Assembly: GCF_003352165.1 (NCBI RefSeq)
Contig: NZ_CP029178.1
Coordinates: forward strand, 1-45,771
DNA length: 45,771 nucleotides
Origin: Acidibrevibacterium fodinaquatile
GTDB lineage: Bacteria; Pseudomonadota; Alphaproteobacteria; Acetobacterales; Acetobacteraceae
Reading direction: 5' to 3'
Shown here: one piece after another, positions 7,330 to 16,075 of the stretch
Layout: every line of letters starts with the position of its first letter
Position numbering within the stretch: position 1 is the first letter of the stretch
Notes under the pieces: model-generated
Told to the model about the DNA's origin: nothing
The model's input: the letters and a program-made list of their open reading frames with translations, nothing else
Databases searched by the model: none
Program-made: the position numbers and the translations under genes

Positions 7330-10300
7330 CTATGCTGCCAGCGCCTTGGCCATGGGCAAGCTGGCAAAGATGCCCTTAAGCGGCCGGAATCCGTCCGGGC
7401 CAAGGCTGGTATCGGCGCCCCAGAGATAGTCGCCAGTCAGGTTGATGTGCTGCCAGCCGAGCGGCGCGAGGTGGGCGAGCAATTCGTCCGGCATCGTTTC
7501 GCCACGGCGACGTATAGCGTCAAGGGCACGGCCGAGATAGACGGTGTTCCACAGCACGATGGCCGCTGTTACCAAGGCCAAGCCGCTGGCCCGGTGCTGC
7601 TGGGCCTGGGCAGTGCGGTCGTGCAGGCGCCCGAGGCGGTGAAAGCATACGGCACGGGCCAGTGCATTGTGGCTCTCGCCCTTGTTGAGTTCAGCCGTTG
7701 CCTGCCGCCGAAGTTGCGGCTGTTCAAGCCAGTTCAGGGCGTGAAGGGTTCGTTCGATGCGCCCGATTTCTCGCAACGCGAGGGCCAATCCATTCTGCCG
7801 GGGATAGGCACCGAGGCGCTTGAGCATCAACGAGGCACTGACCGTGCCCGTGCGCACCGAGGCCGCCAGCCGCAGCACGTCGTCCCATTGTGCCGTGATC
7901 AGCTTTTCGTCCGGGCGCCCGGCGACGAACGGCGCCAGGGCGGGCCAGGTCGAGGCGGGGCCGAATGCGTAAAGTTTGCGGTCCGCGAGGTTGGGGATGC
8001 GCGGCGCGAAACGGAAGCCTAGGAGATGTGCCAAGGCGAAGACGTGCTCGCTCACGCCGCCGCCGTCCGTATGATGGACGGCAACGCTGAGATCCGCCTC
8101 GTGATAGAGCAGCCCGTCTATGACGTATGCCGCTTCGCCCGAGGGCGGAATAGATGCCGTGTGGAACGGCGCGTGGCGCGACGAGACGTGGGTGTAGAAC
8201 AATGCGGACGGTTCCCGCCCGTGGCCGTGCCGGGCATTGTAGGCGCCCAGGGCCTCGCCGCGCCCGGCGGTCAGGAACGCCTGGCCATCGGAACTGGAGA
8301 CATCGGCGAACCCGAACCGCGCTGCGAGTGGCTGGCGCTGCTGGGCATTGACCACCATGGCCAGCGCTTGGCGGTACGTGTCCTCGCGCAGGTGCCAGCC
8401 TGCGGTCCAGGCGAGTTCCCGGTAGCTCGCGACCGAGCAGGCTTCGGCCATGCGGGTCAGGCCGAGGTTGGTCGCATCGGCCAGCACGCCGGTCAGAACG
8501 ACGCGCGGATCGTCAGCCGGCATTCCTGTGTGCAGGTGCGTGAAGGCGTTCGCGAATCCGGTCCAGCTATGAACGTCGGCCAGCACACTGGTGATGCGGG
8601 CACTTGGCGCCATTGCATAGAGCCGCTCGGCGGCAGCCTCCGCCTCCTCCGGGGTGATCGCCTTGAGGGGCGTGATCTTCAGTTCGTCGCCCTTGATCCT
8701 GACATCTTCCAGCTTGTCCGCAGCGGCCTTGGCGTCGATCTCCCCCATGCGCCGGTCCAGCAGGGCGCGGCGCTCGTTCAGGTACTCCTCCGCCGTCGCT
8801 GGCACGGCGACCGGCAACGGCCCGGCCTCGCGCATGGCGGCGAACAATGCGGGCGGGATGAGCTGGTCCTCGATGGCGCGCCATTGGCGGCTGCCCTCGA
8901 CCCAGATGTCGCCCGAACGCATGCTGTCCCGCAGCGTGAGCAAGGTGGCGGCCTCCCACGCGCGGCGGTGTTCCGTACTCCCGTCGCCGCCGCTGTCCCG
9001 CACGGCTTTTCGCCAGGCAGGGCGGAGGAAGCTAACCGGAAGGCCCTCGGGCCATTTCCGGCTCCCGCTCTTGTATGCTTCACGCAACAACTCGACCGCG
9101 CGCAACGTTGCTGCGGCGGCGGGCACGGCGCGAAGCTCGAAGGTATCCAAGAACAGCGGACCGAGACGGTGCAGCACTGGCCAGGCACGCGTGGCCAGTG
9201 CCGGCAGGTCCACTTTGTCCGGGCGGCTGAGGCGTTCGGCTTCGGCGACGCTTTCGGCGAGCTTTTCCCAGCCGATGGACGACACCACGGCGCCGTCGAG
9301 GCCGGCTTCCCCCTCGGTTGCCTTGGCCGCGATCAGGGCGGCGCCGAGCCTGGCGAAGAGCCTGACCTTGTCGTTGACGGCACGGGCGTCTCGCAGGACA
9401 GCGTTTTCCTCGCGGGCCTCGGCGCGGCGGAACATCCGGCCGATAGCACGGTCGAACAAGCCGACCCCGTCATCGGTCAGCCGCGCCGTGGTATCCAGCA
9501 CGGTCGCGACCAAAGTCGACCTGCGACGGAGCGGCGAGAGCGCGCGCAGGTGCTGGGCGGTAAAACGGCCGCCCTCACGGGCAAGTTTGCGCAGCCGCTC
9601 CGGATGCACCCCTTCAGCAACGGCGGGATCGAGGCCGATGGTGCGCAGGTGTGCGAGCTGATCGACAATCCGCTTGAGGGCCTTGTAGCCGGGCGCGCCA
9701 GATGGCTGGCGCGTCCAGGCCAGCACACTCGTCGATGCGTCCTCTTTGGACCCGAGCAGAGCGTCCAGGGCTTCGGTCTGTGCGGAGGACAGGTTGCGGG
9801 TGAGCTGTCCGGCGACGTGGCGCTCGGCCACGACCAGGACGGCGGCGATCAACCGTTCGATCACGCTCGAACCCGGGGCGAGGATCTTGCGCCGGCGCAG
9901 TTCGTCCGTCAGCGTCGCGGCGACAGTGAGGGCGTTCGTCGTCGCCAACGCCACCGGCAAAAGCCAAGCCAGCATCTCGCGGCCATGGCAGTGCGCGTAC
10001 ATCTGGAAGCCGAACCCCTCCCGCAGCCCGTCAAGCTGCTCGCGCCGCGTTTGGGGCCGGGCCGCATACGCGGCGAGAGCGTCGGCGCTGACCCGTAGTT
10101 GGTTGGCAACGAAGTTTAGGGCTGTCTCCGGGATGGCCTCGCCGGGCCGGAGCAAGCGGCCGGGATAGCGGAACGCACAGAGCTGGAGGGCATAGCCAAG
10201 CTGGTTATGACCGCCGCGGCGGCGATCGAGCGCCGCAAGGTCGGCAGCAGCTAATGTCCAGTGGCGGATGAGGTCGGCTTCGATGACCGGAAGGGCAAGC

Positions 10301-10344
10301 AGGTTCTCAAGCTGCGCATCGGTGAGCGCACGGCGTCTCGGCAT
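7330..10344 (-). CDS. tnpA: Tn3-family transposase A
   Basis: A 1004-residue transposase of normal Tn3 length. The N-terminal DNA-binding region starts MPRRRALTDAQLENLLALPV. The C-terminal DDE catalytic region includes SSDGQAFLTAGRGEALGAYN, FYTHVSSRHAPFHT and the HLLGFRFAPRIPNLADRKLY block. It makes replicative cointegrates that the neighbouring resolvase would separate. The frame is intact and both ends of the element are present, so it may still be active. Confidence 0.93.
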   Translation of the reverse strand: MPRRRALTDAQLENLLALPVIEADLIRHWTLAAADLAALDRRRGGHNQLGYALQLCAFRYPGRLLRPGEAIPETALNFVANQLRVSADALAAYAARPQTRREQLDGLREGFGFQMYAHCHGREMLAWLLPVALATTNALTVAATLTDELRRRKILAPGSSVIERLIAAVLVVAERHVAGQLTRNLSSAQTEALDALLGSKEDASTSVLAWTRQPSGAPGYKALKRIVDQLAHLRTIGLDPAVAEGVHPERLRKLAREGGRFTAQHLRALSPLRRRSTLVATVLDTTARLTDDGVGLFDRAIGRMFRRAEAREENAVLRDARAVNDKVRLFARLGAALIAAKATEGEAGLDGAVVSSIGWEKLAESVAEAERLSRPDKVDLPALATRAWPVLHRLGPLFLDTFELRAVPAAAATLRAVELLREAYKSGSRKWPEGLPVSFLRPAWRKAVRDSGGDGSTEHRRAWEAATLLTLRDSMRSGDIWVEGSRQWRAIEDQLIPPALFAAMREAGPLPVAVPATAEEYLNERRALLDRRMGEIDAKAAADKLEDVRIKGDELKITPLKAITPEEAEAAAERLYAMAPSARITSVLADVHSWTGFANAFTHLHTGMPADDPRVVLTGVLADATNLGLTRMAEACSVASYRELAWTAGWHLREDTYRQALAMVVNAQQRQPLAARFGFADVSSSDGQAFLTAGRGEALGAYNARHGHGREPSALFYTHVSSRHAPFHTASIPPSGEAAYVIDGLLYHEADLSVAVHHTDGGGVSEHVFALAHLLGFRFAPRIPNLADRKLYAFGPASTWPALAPFVAGRPDEKLITAQWDDVLRLAASVRTGTVSASLMLKRLGAYPRQNGLALALREIGRIERTLHALNWLEQPQLRRQATAELNKGESHNALARAVCFHRLGRLHDRTAQAQQHRASGLALVTAAIVLWNTVYLGRALDAIRRRGETMPDELLAHLAPLGWQHINLTGDYLWGADTSLGPDGFRPLKGIFASLPMAKALAA

Positions 10345-10437
10345 AGCGGGTGTCCCAAATAGAGTGTAGTCTGTCTGCTACGGCCCGCACCCGAGCAGGA
10401 ACAAGGGTTTGCCGGGCGTCCGGCGGGATGAGTTCAA

Positions 10438-11055
10438 TTGGGACAGCGCGTCGCCCTCTACTGCCGGGTTTCGACTGCCGACCAGTCCTGCGCGCGCCAG
10501 GAACGGGATCTCGCCGCGTTCGCCGAAAGGTCCGGCTACGATGTGGTCGGTACGTTCAAGGAAACCGGCTCGGGCGTGAAACAGGACCGGGCCGAGCGGC
10601 GCAAGGTCATGGCGCTCGCCCAAGCCAGGCACATCGATGCGGTTCTGGTGACCGAGCTGTCCCGCTGGGGCCGCAGCACGACGGATCTGCTCGCGACGCT
10701 GAAGGAGTTGGAAGCCCGGCGCGTATCGGTGATCGCGCTCAACGGCATGGCATTCGACCTCGCCACGCCGCACGGACGGATGATCGCGACCGTGCTGGCC
10801 GGTATCGCGGAGTTCGAGCGCGAGCTGATACAGGAACGCATTCGCTCCGGTATCGCCGCAGCCAAAGCCAGGGGGAAACGTCTCGGCCGCCAGCCCGGAC
10901 AGCGACTGAAATCGGATCGGCTCGCGCCAAAGGTCATCGCGCTCATCGGTCAGGGCCGCAGTTACCGCTTGGTCGGGCGGGAGCTTGGTTTGAGCAAGAA
11001 CACCGTGGCAGCCATCGCCAAACGGAGCCGGCCAACAACCAACCCTGTCAGTTAA
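10438..11055 (+). CDS. tnpR: serine resolvase of transposon A
   Basis: A 205-residue serine recombinase. The catalytic Ser is in YCRVSTADQ; LSRWGRSTTDLLATL and the E-helix FERELIQERI follow, then a C-terminal helix-turn-helix (YRLVGRELGLSKNTVAAIAK). The start is a TTG at 10438; no ATG gives the conserved N-terminus. It is divergent from tnpA, with res expected in the 93-bp gap, where it would resolve cointegrates and repress both genes. Confidence 0.9.
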   Translation: MGQRVALYCRVSTADQSCARQERDLAAFAERSGYDVVGTFKETGSGVKQDRAERRKVMALAQARHIDAVLVTELSRWGRSTTDLLATLKELEARRVSVIALNGMAFDLATPHGRMIATVLAGIAEFERELIQERIRSGIAAAKARGKRLGRQPGQRLKSDRLAPKVIALIGQGRSYRLVGRELGLSKNTVAAIAKRSRPTTNPVS

Positions 11056-11120
11056 TCCCGGCCATGTTCCCGCTACGTGCCGCGAACCGTGCTATCCTGC
11101 CCGTTCTATGGCGTACCCCC

Positions 11121-11408
11121 TCTATGTCTCCAACACGCCGATCTCCGCACGCCGCGCCGCCGATGCCATCCGCGCACACTGGCGGATCGAAACCACCTCC
11201 CACTACAGCCGCGACGTCACCTTCGGCGAAGACCGCTCGCGCATCCGCACCAACCCCGGCGTGTTCGCACGCTTGCGCAGTTTCGGTTTCAACATCCTTA
11301 CCGCACATCGTACCAACACACTCGCCCAGGACCGCTACCGAGCCGCCCTCGCCGGTATCGATAATATGCTCGCGCTGCTCGCTATCTCATAGCATTGAAC
11401 AGCCTTGG
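11121..11408 (+). mobile_element. ISAs1-family remnant (3' end of transposase)
   Basis: It matches the terminal part of the complete element at 19239-20523 in reverse orientation: the coding tail beginning YVSNTPISARRAADAIRAHW and the end sequence TTGAACAGCCTTG (11396-11408). The 5' side is cut by the inverted repeat of transposon A. Confidence 0.85.
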
Positions 11409-11683
11409 TGGAACTCCCCCCCGACACCTGGCGGATTTGGTATCACAATGCCGCAGGTCCAGAACGGCACTACGATCAGCTTAGTTGACTCAATAATTAC
11501 CGGCTACGACACAGGAATAGTTGTTGGAGAGCACGCACATATTCGTAATCTTACTGTCTTGCTAGCCCGCTATGCTATCTATCTGGTCCCATCTTATCAT
11601 GACATTCACATGGGTGGCGTCCTGGTGCAGTGGAGCAATTATATACTCTTTTGTCCAGGAGGAACTGTGAACTATGCCAATAA
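11409..11683 (+). pseudogene. gene fragment, beta-helix-like
   Basis: A fragment open in one frame, trapped between the ISAs1 end and the left repeat of transposon B. The translation (MPQVQNGTTISLVDSIITGY, later VVGEHAHIRNLTVLLARYAI) has short alternating beta-strands with Gly/Asn turns, as in right-handed parallel beta-helix proteins (pectin-lyase fold). It lacks both ends and is less G+C rich than its surroundings. The parent protein is unknown. Confidence 0.4.
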
Positions 11684-11716
11684 GGGGTCATCGTGGATTC
11701 TGTACCAAATCCTACG

Positions 11717-12307
11717 CTAAGGATTGGCGAGTGAACGTCTTACAGACGTGCGTCCGATCTTAAGCTGCTTAGCGATGGCCGATTTGCTCAAGCCATTTTG
11801 GGCGAGTTCACGGATTTGCGTTGCTTTTCCGGCGATTTTTGCCGGACGGCCATGCGGACGGCCATCCTTGCGAGCTTGAGCAATCCCCGCCTTGACCCGA
11901 TCACGCAGGATGTCGCGCTCAAACTCCGCGAATACGGCCAACATGCCGGCGAAAGCCCGGCCGGCGGGCGTTGTCAGATCGAGCGCCTCGCTCAGGGACA
12001 CGAAGCCCACGTTCAGCGCGGTCACCTCTTGTAGAGTGGAGACGAGATCGACAAGTGAGCGGCCCCAGCGATCGAGCCGCCAAACGACGATGACGTCGAT
12101 TTCTCTTCGACGGGCAGCGCGCAACAATTCCTCGCGACGCGGGCGGGTCTTGGCCCCGGAGCCGACTTCTTCGATCGTCGACGCGATGCTCCACCCTCTG
12201 CGTTCGGCGTAAGCGCGCATGGTTTCGAGCTGCATGGGCAGCGTCTGTTGGTCATGCGTCGACACTCTGGCGTAGAGGGCGACTCGCTCGGCTTCGACCC
12301 TGGCCAA
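11717..12307 (-). CDS. tnpR: serine resolvase of transposon B
   Basis: A 196-residue serine recombinase: the catalytic Ser is in YARVSTHDQ, then WRLDRWGRSLVDLVSTLQEV, FAEFERDILRDRV and a C-terminal helix-turn-helix (GLSKSAIAKQLKIGRTSVRR). It ends four bases inside the left inverted repeat. It is divergent from tnpA, with the res site expected in 12308-12423. It is clearly different from the resolvase of transposon A. Confidence 0.9.
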   Translation of the reverse strand: MARVEAERVALYARVSTHDQQTLPMQLETMRAYAERRGWSIASTIEEVGSGAKTRPRREELLRAARRREIDVIVVWRLDRWGRSLVDLVSTLQEVTALNVGFVSLSEALDLTTPAGRAFAGMLAVFAEFERDILRDRVKAGIAQARKDGRPHGRPAKIAGKATQIRELAQNGLSKSAIAKQLKIGRTSVRRSLANP

Positions 12308-12423
12308 AAACCCCTCCGAATTGGAGCCGTGCAGACCCCTGCATTTGCTGAGATCGACGTACGCTATTGCGCTATGGCCAGAAACTATAGTTTATGGCCA
12401 TATCCGTAAAGCGAAAACGCGCC

Positions 12424-15399
12424 ATGCCTCGTCGCCACATTTTGTCGTTGCAGTCGCGCGCCGCGCTTTTTGACCCACCGACAGAGCCCGCAGCGATAGT
12501 AAGGCACTACACTTTCTCGCCTGAGGACATCGGGCTGATCCGCCACCGGAGGCGCGCCGTCAATCGGCTCGGGTTCGCCGTAAATCTCGCCTATCTCAAG
12601 TTTCCCGGCCGCGTACTGCGATCTGACGAGACGCCGCCGGCCGAAATGCTCGCCTACATCGCCACTCAGACCGAAAGCGAAGTGATCGAGTTCGAAAGCT
12701 ACGCAAAGCGCGAAGAAACCCGGTGGGAACACCTTGGCGAACTCGAAGCCTACCTCAATGTTCGCCCATTTCGGCGCGACGACAAACGCGCCGTTGCGCA
12801 AATTGCGATCGAGTACGCGACAGGCTCGGATCGCGGCGACGTCATTGTCGCGCCGATGGTGGAATACCTGCGTGAGCGGCGCATCCTGCTTCCTGCCGCC
12901 GTCACTTTGGAGAAGGTCGCTCTCGCGGCGCGCGCGCTGGCTCGTAAGCGCGCCTATAAGAACCTTGGCGAAGGTCTCTCGCCGGAATCTATCGCGGGAT
13001 TGGAATCTCTTCTCGTCGTCGCCAGAGGTGAAGAGCGCACGTCGTTCGCCTGGCTGCGGGACTGGCCCGAAGCGCCGCGCCAGAAAAACCTTCTCGCTGT
13101 CGTCGAGCGGCTTGAAGCCGTGCGCAAACTCGGTGTCGGACCAGATCGGGAGAAGCGCATTCATCGCGCCCGCTACGCAACGATCGCCAAGGAAATCTCC
13201 ATTTTCGTTCCCCGCGACATCACGCGCTTCGACGCTCCGCGCCGTTTGGCGACGCTGATCATTTTTGCCCGTGAGATGGAGGCCGCTCTCACCGACGCCG
13301 CACTCGCCATGTTCGACAAGATGCTTGGTGCAGTCTTCCGTCGCGCCGACCGCACTCACAAGGACAAACTGATCGACCGCGCCAAGTCGCTCGACGCCTC
13401 CGCACGCGCCCTGCTCGGCATGGCCAAGGCCATGCTTGAAGCCAAGGCGAAGAACCAAGACCAGGTCGCGGCCGTCGAGCGGGCTCTCGGCTGGGAACGC
13501 CTGAAGGCGCTCGTCGCCGCGACGGAAACGGTCGTCATCGACGCCAGGCCCGACAACCTCGGCGAAGTTGTCGAGCGCTATGTGAGCATCCGACGCATGT
13601 CGCCGGTTGTACTCGGCGCGTTCGCCTTCCGGTCATGGAAGGAGAACGATCCGCTACTCGCCGCGCTCGATGTCGTGCGTGAACTTCACGCCAGCGGCGC
13701 GAATAAGCTTCCGCCACGAACCCCGACAGGTTTTCTGCGGCCAGCATGGCGTAAGGTCGTCAAGGCCGAGGCTGGGCTCAATCGCCGCGCCTACGAAGTC
13801 GCGGCCATGATGAGTTTGCGCGACCGATTGCGATCCGGCGACGTTTGGGTCGAAGGTAGCCGTGCTTTTCGCGCTTTCGACGATTTCCTGCTCCCGCGTG
13901 ACGCTTTCAAAAATCGGCGCTCAGCCGGCGAATTGGATCTCGCCGTTCCCGATAGTTTCGAGGCCTGGCGCGATACGAAAACAAGACTTCTGGAAATGCG
14001 CCTCGGCGAGATCGACGCGCTCGCCGCCGCCGGCGAATTGCCCGAAGCCTCGCTCACGCAAGAGGGGCTGTCTATCAGCGCAATTCGCGGCTCGGAGAAC
14101 GAGGCCGCCGACGCGCTCGTGCGCCGTCTCTACGCCATGTTGCCACGCCTGCGCGTCACGGAATTATTCGCGGAAGTTCATGGCTGGACGGGATTCGCCG
14201 ACCGCTTCGCCCATTTGCGCACTGGCGTGCCGCCGGACGACGCGCGTGCGTTGATGACCGCCGTGCTCGCCGACGCCACCAATCTCGGCCTGACGCGCAT
14301 GGCGCGCAGCGTCGGAGCTTTCAGCCATTCCCGGCTGTTATGGGTCGCCGAATGGCATGTGCGCGAGGAAACTTATCAGGCCGCGCTCGCCTGCATTTCC
14401 GACGCCATCCATGCGCAGCCGCTCACGAGACTCTGGGGCGACGGCGACACGTCGTCGTCGGATGGCCAATTCTTCCGCGCCGGCGGCCACGGCCAGGCGC
14501 GCGCAGACTACAACGCCAAATACAGCTCCGATCCGGGCGTGAAATTCTACACCCATGTTTCGGATCGCTACGCGCCGTTCCATTCCAAGGTCATCGCCGC
14601 GAACGCGAGTGAGGCGGCGCATGTCCTCGACGGCCTCATGCACCACGAAAGCTCCCTCGACATTCGCGAGCATTATACCGACACCGCCGGCGCCATCGAT
14701 CACGTGTTCGGCCTCTGCCAATTGCTGGGGTTTCGCTTCGCGCCACGCATTCGCGACCTTGCTGACCGAAGACTCTACATCGTCGGCGCGCGCTCGACCC
14801 ACAAGTCGCTCGAACCTCTGGTCGGCGGCACGGTCGACCTGCGCGTCATCGCCGAAAACTGGGACGAAATCCTGCGCTTGGCGGCGTCGATCAAGGCCGG
14901 AACCGTCGCGCCCTCGGCGATCCTGCGCCGTCTCGCCGCCTATCCGCGACAGAACACGCTCGCCAAGGCGCTCAAGGAAATCGGCCGCATGGAACGCACC
15001 TTGTTCACGCTCGACTGGATCGGCGACCCCGCTTTACGCCGGCGAGCGAACGCCGGCCTCAACAAGGGCGAGGCACACCATGCCCTCAAGCGGGCGGTCT
15101 TCTTCCACCGCCTCGGCGAAATCCGCGACCGCACCTTCGAAAATCAGGGCTATCGCGCATCCGGCCTCAACCTCGCCGTCGCCGCAATCATCCTCTGGAA
15201 CACGGTTTATCTCGGCCGCGCCGTCGACGAATTGCGCGCGCGCGGCGAAATTATCGCGGATGATCTTCTCACGCATGTCGCGCCGCTCGGCTGGGAACAC
15301 GTCGCTTTCAATGGCGACTACGTCTGGCCCACAGAGCCCCTCCCCAACGCATTTCGGCCGCTACGATACCCTCGGGCCGAGTTCCTCGACGCGGCTTAG
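12424..15399 (+). CDS. tnpA: Tn3-family transposase B
   Basis: About 991 residues from the ATG at 12424 (MPRRHILSLQSRAALFDPPT, a typical Tn3 transposase start); an in-frame ATG at 12394 would add ten residues. DDE-region landmarks: SSDGQFFRAGGHGQARADYN, FYTHVSDRYAPFHS, LLGFRFAPRIRDLADRRLYI. Intact and full length. It is only distantly similar to transposase A, so the two transposons arrived separately. Confidence 0.93.
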   Translation: MPRRHILSLQSRAALFDPPTEPAAIVRHYTFSPEDIGLIRHRRRAVNRLGFAVNLAYLKFPGRVLRSDETPPAEMLAYIATQTESEVIEFESYAKREETRWEHLGELEAYLNVRPFRRDDKRAVAQIAIEYATGSDRGDVIVAPMVEYLRERRILLPAAVTLEKVALAARALARKRAYKNLGEGLSPESIAGLESLLVVARGEERTSFAWLRDWPEAPRQKNLLAVVERLEAVRKLGVGPDREKRIHRARYATIAKEISIFVPRDITRFDAPRRLATLIIFAREMEAALTDAALAMFDKMLGAVFRRADRTHKDKLIDRAKSLDASARALLGMAKAMLEAKAKNQDQVAAVERALGWERLKALVAATETVVIDARPDNLGEVVERYVSIRRMSPVVLGAFAFRSWKENDPLLAALDVVRELHASGANKLPPRTPTGFLRPAWRKVVKAEAGLNRRAYEVAAMMSLRDRLRSGDVWVEGSRAFRAFDDFLLPRDAFKNRRSAGELDLAVPDSFEAWRDTKTRLLEMRLGEIDALAAAGELPEASLTQEGLSISAIRGSENEAADALVRRLYAMLPRLRVTELFAEVHGWTGFADRFAHLRTGVPPDDARALMTAVLADATNLGLTRMARSVGAFSHSRLLWVAEWHVREETYQAALACISDAIHAQPLTRLWGDGDTSSSDGQFFRAGGHGQARADYNAKYSSDPGVKFYTHVSDRYAPFHSKVIAANASEAAHVLDGLMHHESSLDIREHYTDTAGAIDHVFGLCQLLGFRFAPRIRDLADRRLYIVGARSTHKSLEPLVGGTVDLRVIAENWDEILRLAASIKAGTVAPSAILRRLAAYPRQNTLAKALKEIGRMERTLFTLDWIGDPALRRRANAGLNKGEAHHALKRAVFFHRLGEIRDRTFENQGYRASGLNLAVAAIILWNTVYLGRAVDELRARGEIIADDLLTHVAPLGWEHVAFNGDYVWPTEPLPNAFRPLRYPRAEFLDAA

Positions 15400-15432
15400 C
15401 GTAGGATTTGGAACAGAATCCACGATGACCCC

Positions 15433-16054
15433 CGTACCAGCGCTCGACCGGCACTTGGCTGGTGATGATGACGGAGCGCATCTCGTGGCGGTCATCGATA
15501 ATTTCCAGCAGATCGCGGCGTTGGTCCGCGTTCAGGGTCTCGGGGCCCCAATCGTCCAAAATCAACAGGTCGAGCCTGGCGATCTGGCGCAGTGTTCTGG
15601 CGTAACGGCCATCGGCGCGGGCCAGCGCCAGGGCAGAGAACAGCCGCGACACCCGGTGATAGGCGGTCGAGAGATCCTCGCGGCAAGCCTTCTGGCCCAG
15701 CGCGCAGGCCAGCCAGCTTTTGCCGACCCCGCAGGGGCCGGTAATGAGCAGATTATGCCGGGCGCGCACCCAGTCACAGCTGGCGAGTTTCAGGAACTGT
15801 GCCCGGTCGAGGCCGCGCGGGGCGCGGTAATCGACATCCTCGACGCTGGCGGACTGGCGCAATTTGGCCGCGCGGGCGCGGCTCTCGAAGCGTTTCTGCT
15901 GTCGCAACGTGGCCTCGTGCTCGAGCAATAAAGCCAGCCATTCGCCATGGGCCAAACCGGCAACCTCCGGCCGGGCGTCGAGGTCCTTGAAGGCTTTGGC
16001 CATGCCGTGCAGGCCGAGTTTGTGCAGCAGGTCGAGGGTCGGGTGGGTGAGCAT
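15433..16054 (-). pseudogene. istB: IstB ATPase, C-terminus truncated
   Basis: The first 207 residues of an IS21 helper ATPase: Walker A GPCGVGKSWLACALGQ, Walker B LLILDDWGPETL and the sensor region SVIITSQVPVERWY. A complete IstB is about 245-260 residues. Here the frame runs into the end of transposon B and would continue with about 40 unrelated residues to a stop at 15308. IstB is needed for efficient IS21 transposition, so this copy is probably immobile. Confidence 0.85.
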
Positions 16055-16075
16055 GCTTGTTCCTTTCAGTGGAAA

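Larger units (their letters stand above)
7271..11120. mobile_element. Tn3-family transposon A
   Basis: 3.85 kb, bounded by inverted repeats beginning GGGGGTACGCCATAGAACGG that match at 46 of 47 positions (7271-7317 and 11074-11120). It holds divergent tnpA and tnpR with the presumed res site at 10345-10437 between them. The flanking 5-mers are ATACC (left) and TCTAT (right), so there is no target duplication; the left flank is the recombinase gene and the right flank is the middle of an ISAs1 transposase. Confidence 0.9.
11684..15432. mobile_element. Tn3-family transposon B
   Basis: 3.75 kb with 37-bp inverted repeats starting GGGGTCATCGTGGATTCTGT (11684-11720 and 15396-15432), one mismatch. 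It carries divergent tnpR and tnpA. Flanking 5-mers are AATAA (left) and CGTAC (right), so there is no target duplication; the right flank is a broken istB and the left flank an unrelated gene fragment. Confidence 0.9.

Noticed and set aside
8026-10098. Long plus-strand open frame (690 codons)
   Set aside because: It is antisense to the intact Tn3 transposase and is produced by G+C-rich codon bias; it has no recognisable domain.
10350-11720. 456-codon plus-strand frame
   Set aside because: It runs across the resolvase gene in another frame, an ISAs1 remnant and a gene fragment; it is a chance fusion. Only its last part (11409-11683) looks like former coding sequence.
12385-13458. 357-codon minus-strand frame
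   Set aside because: Antisense to transposase B, which has clear family motifs.
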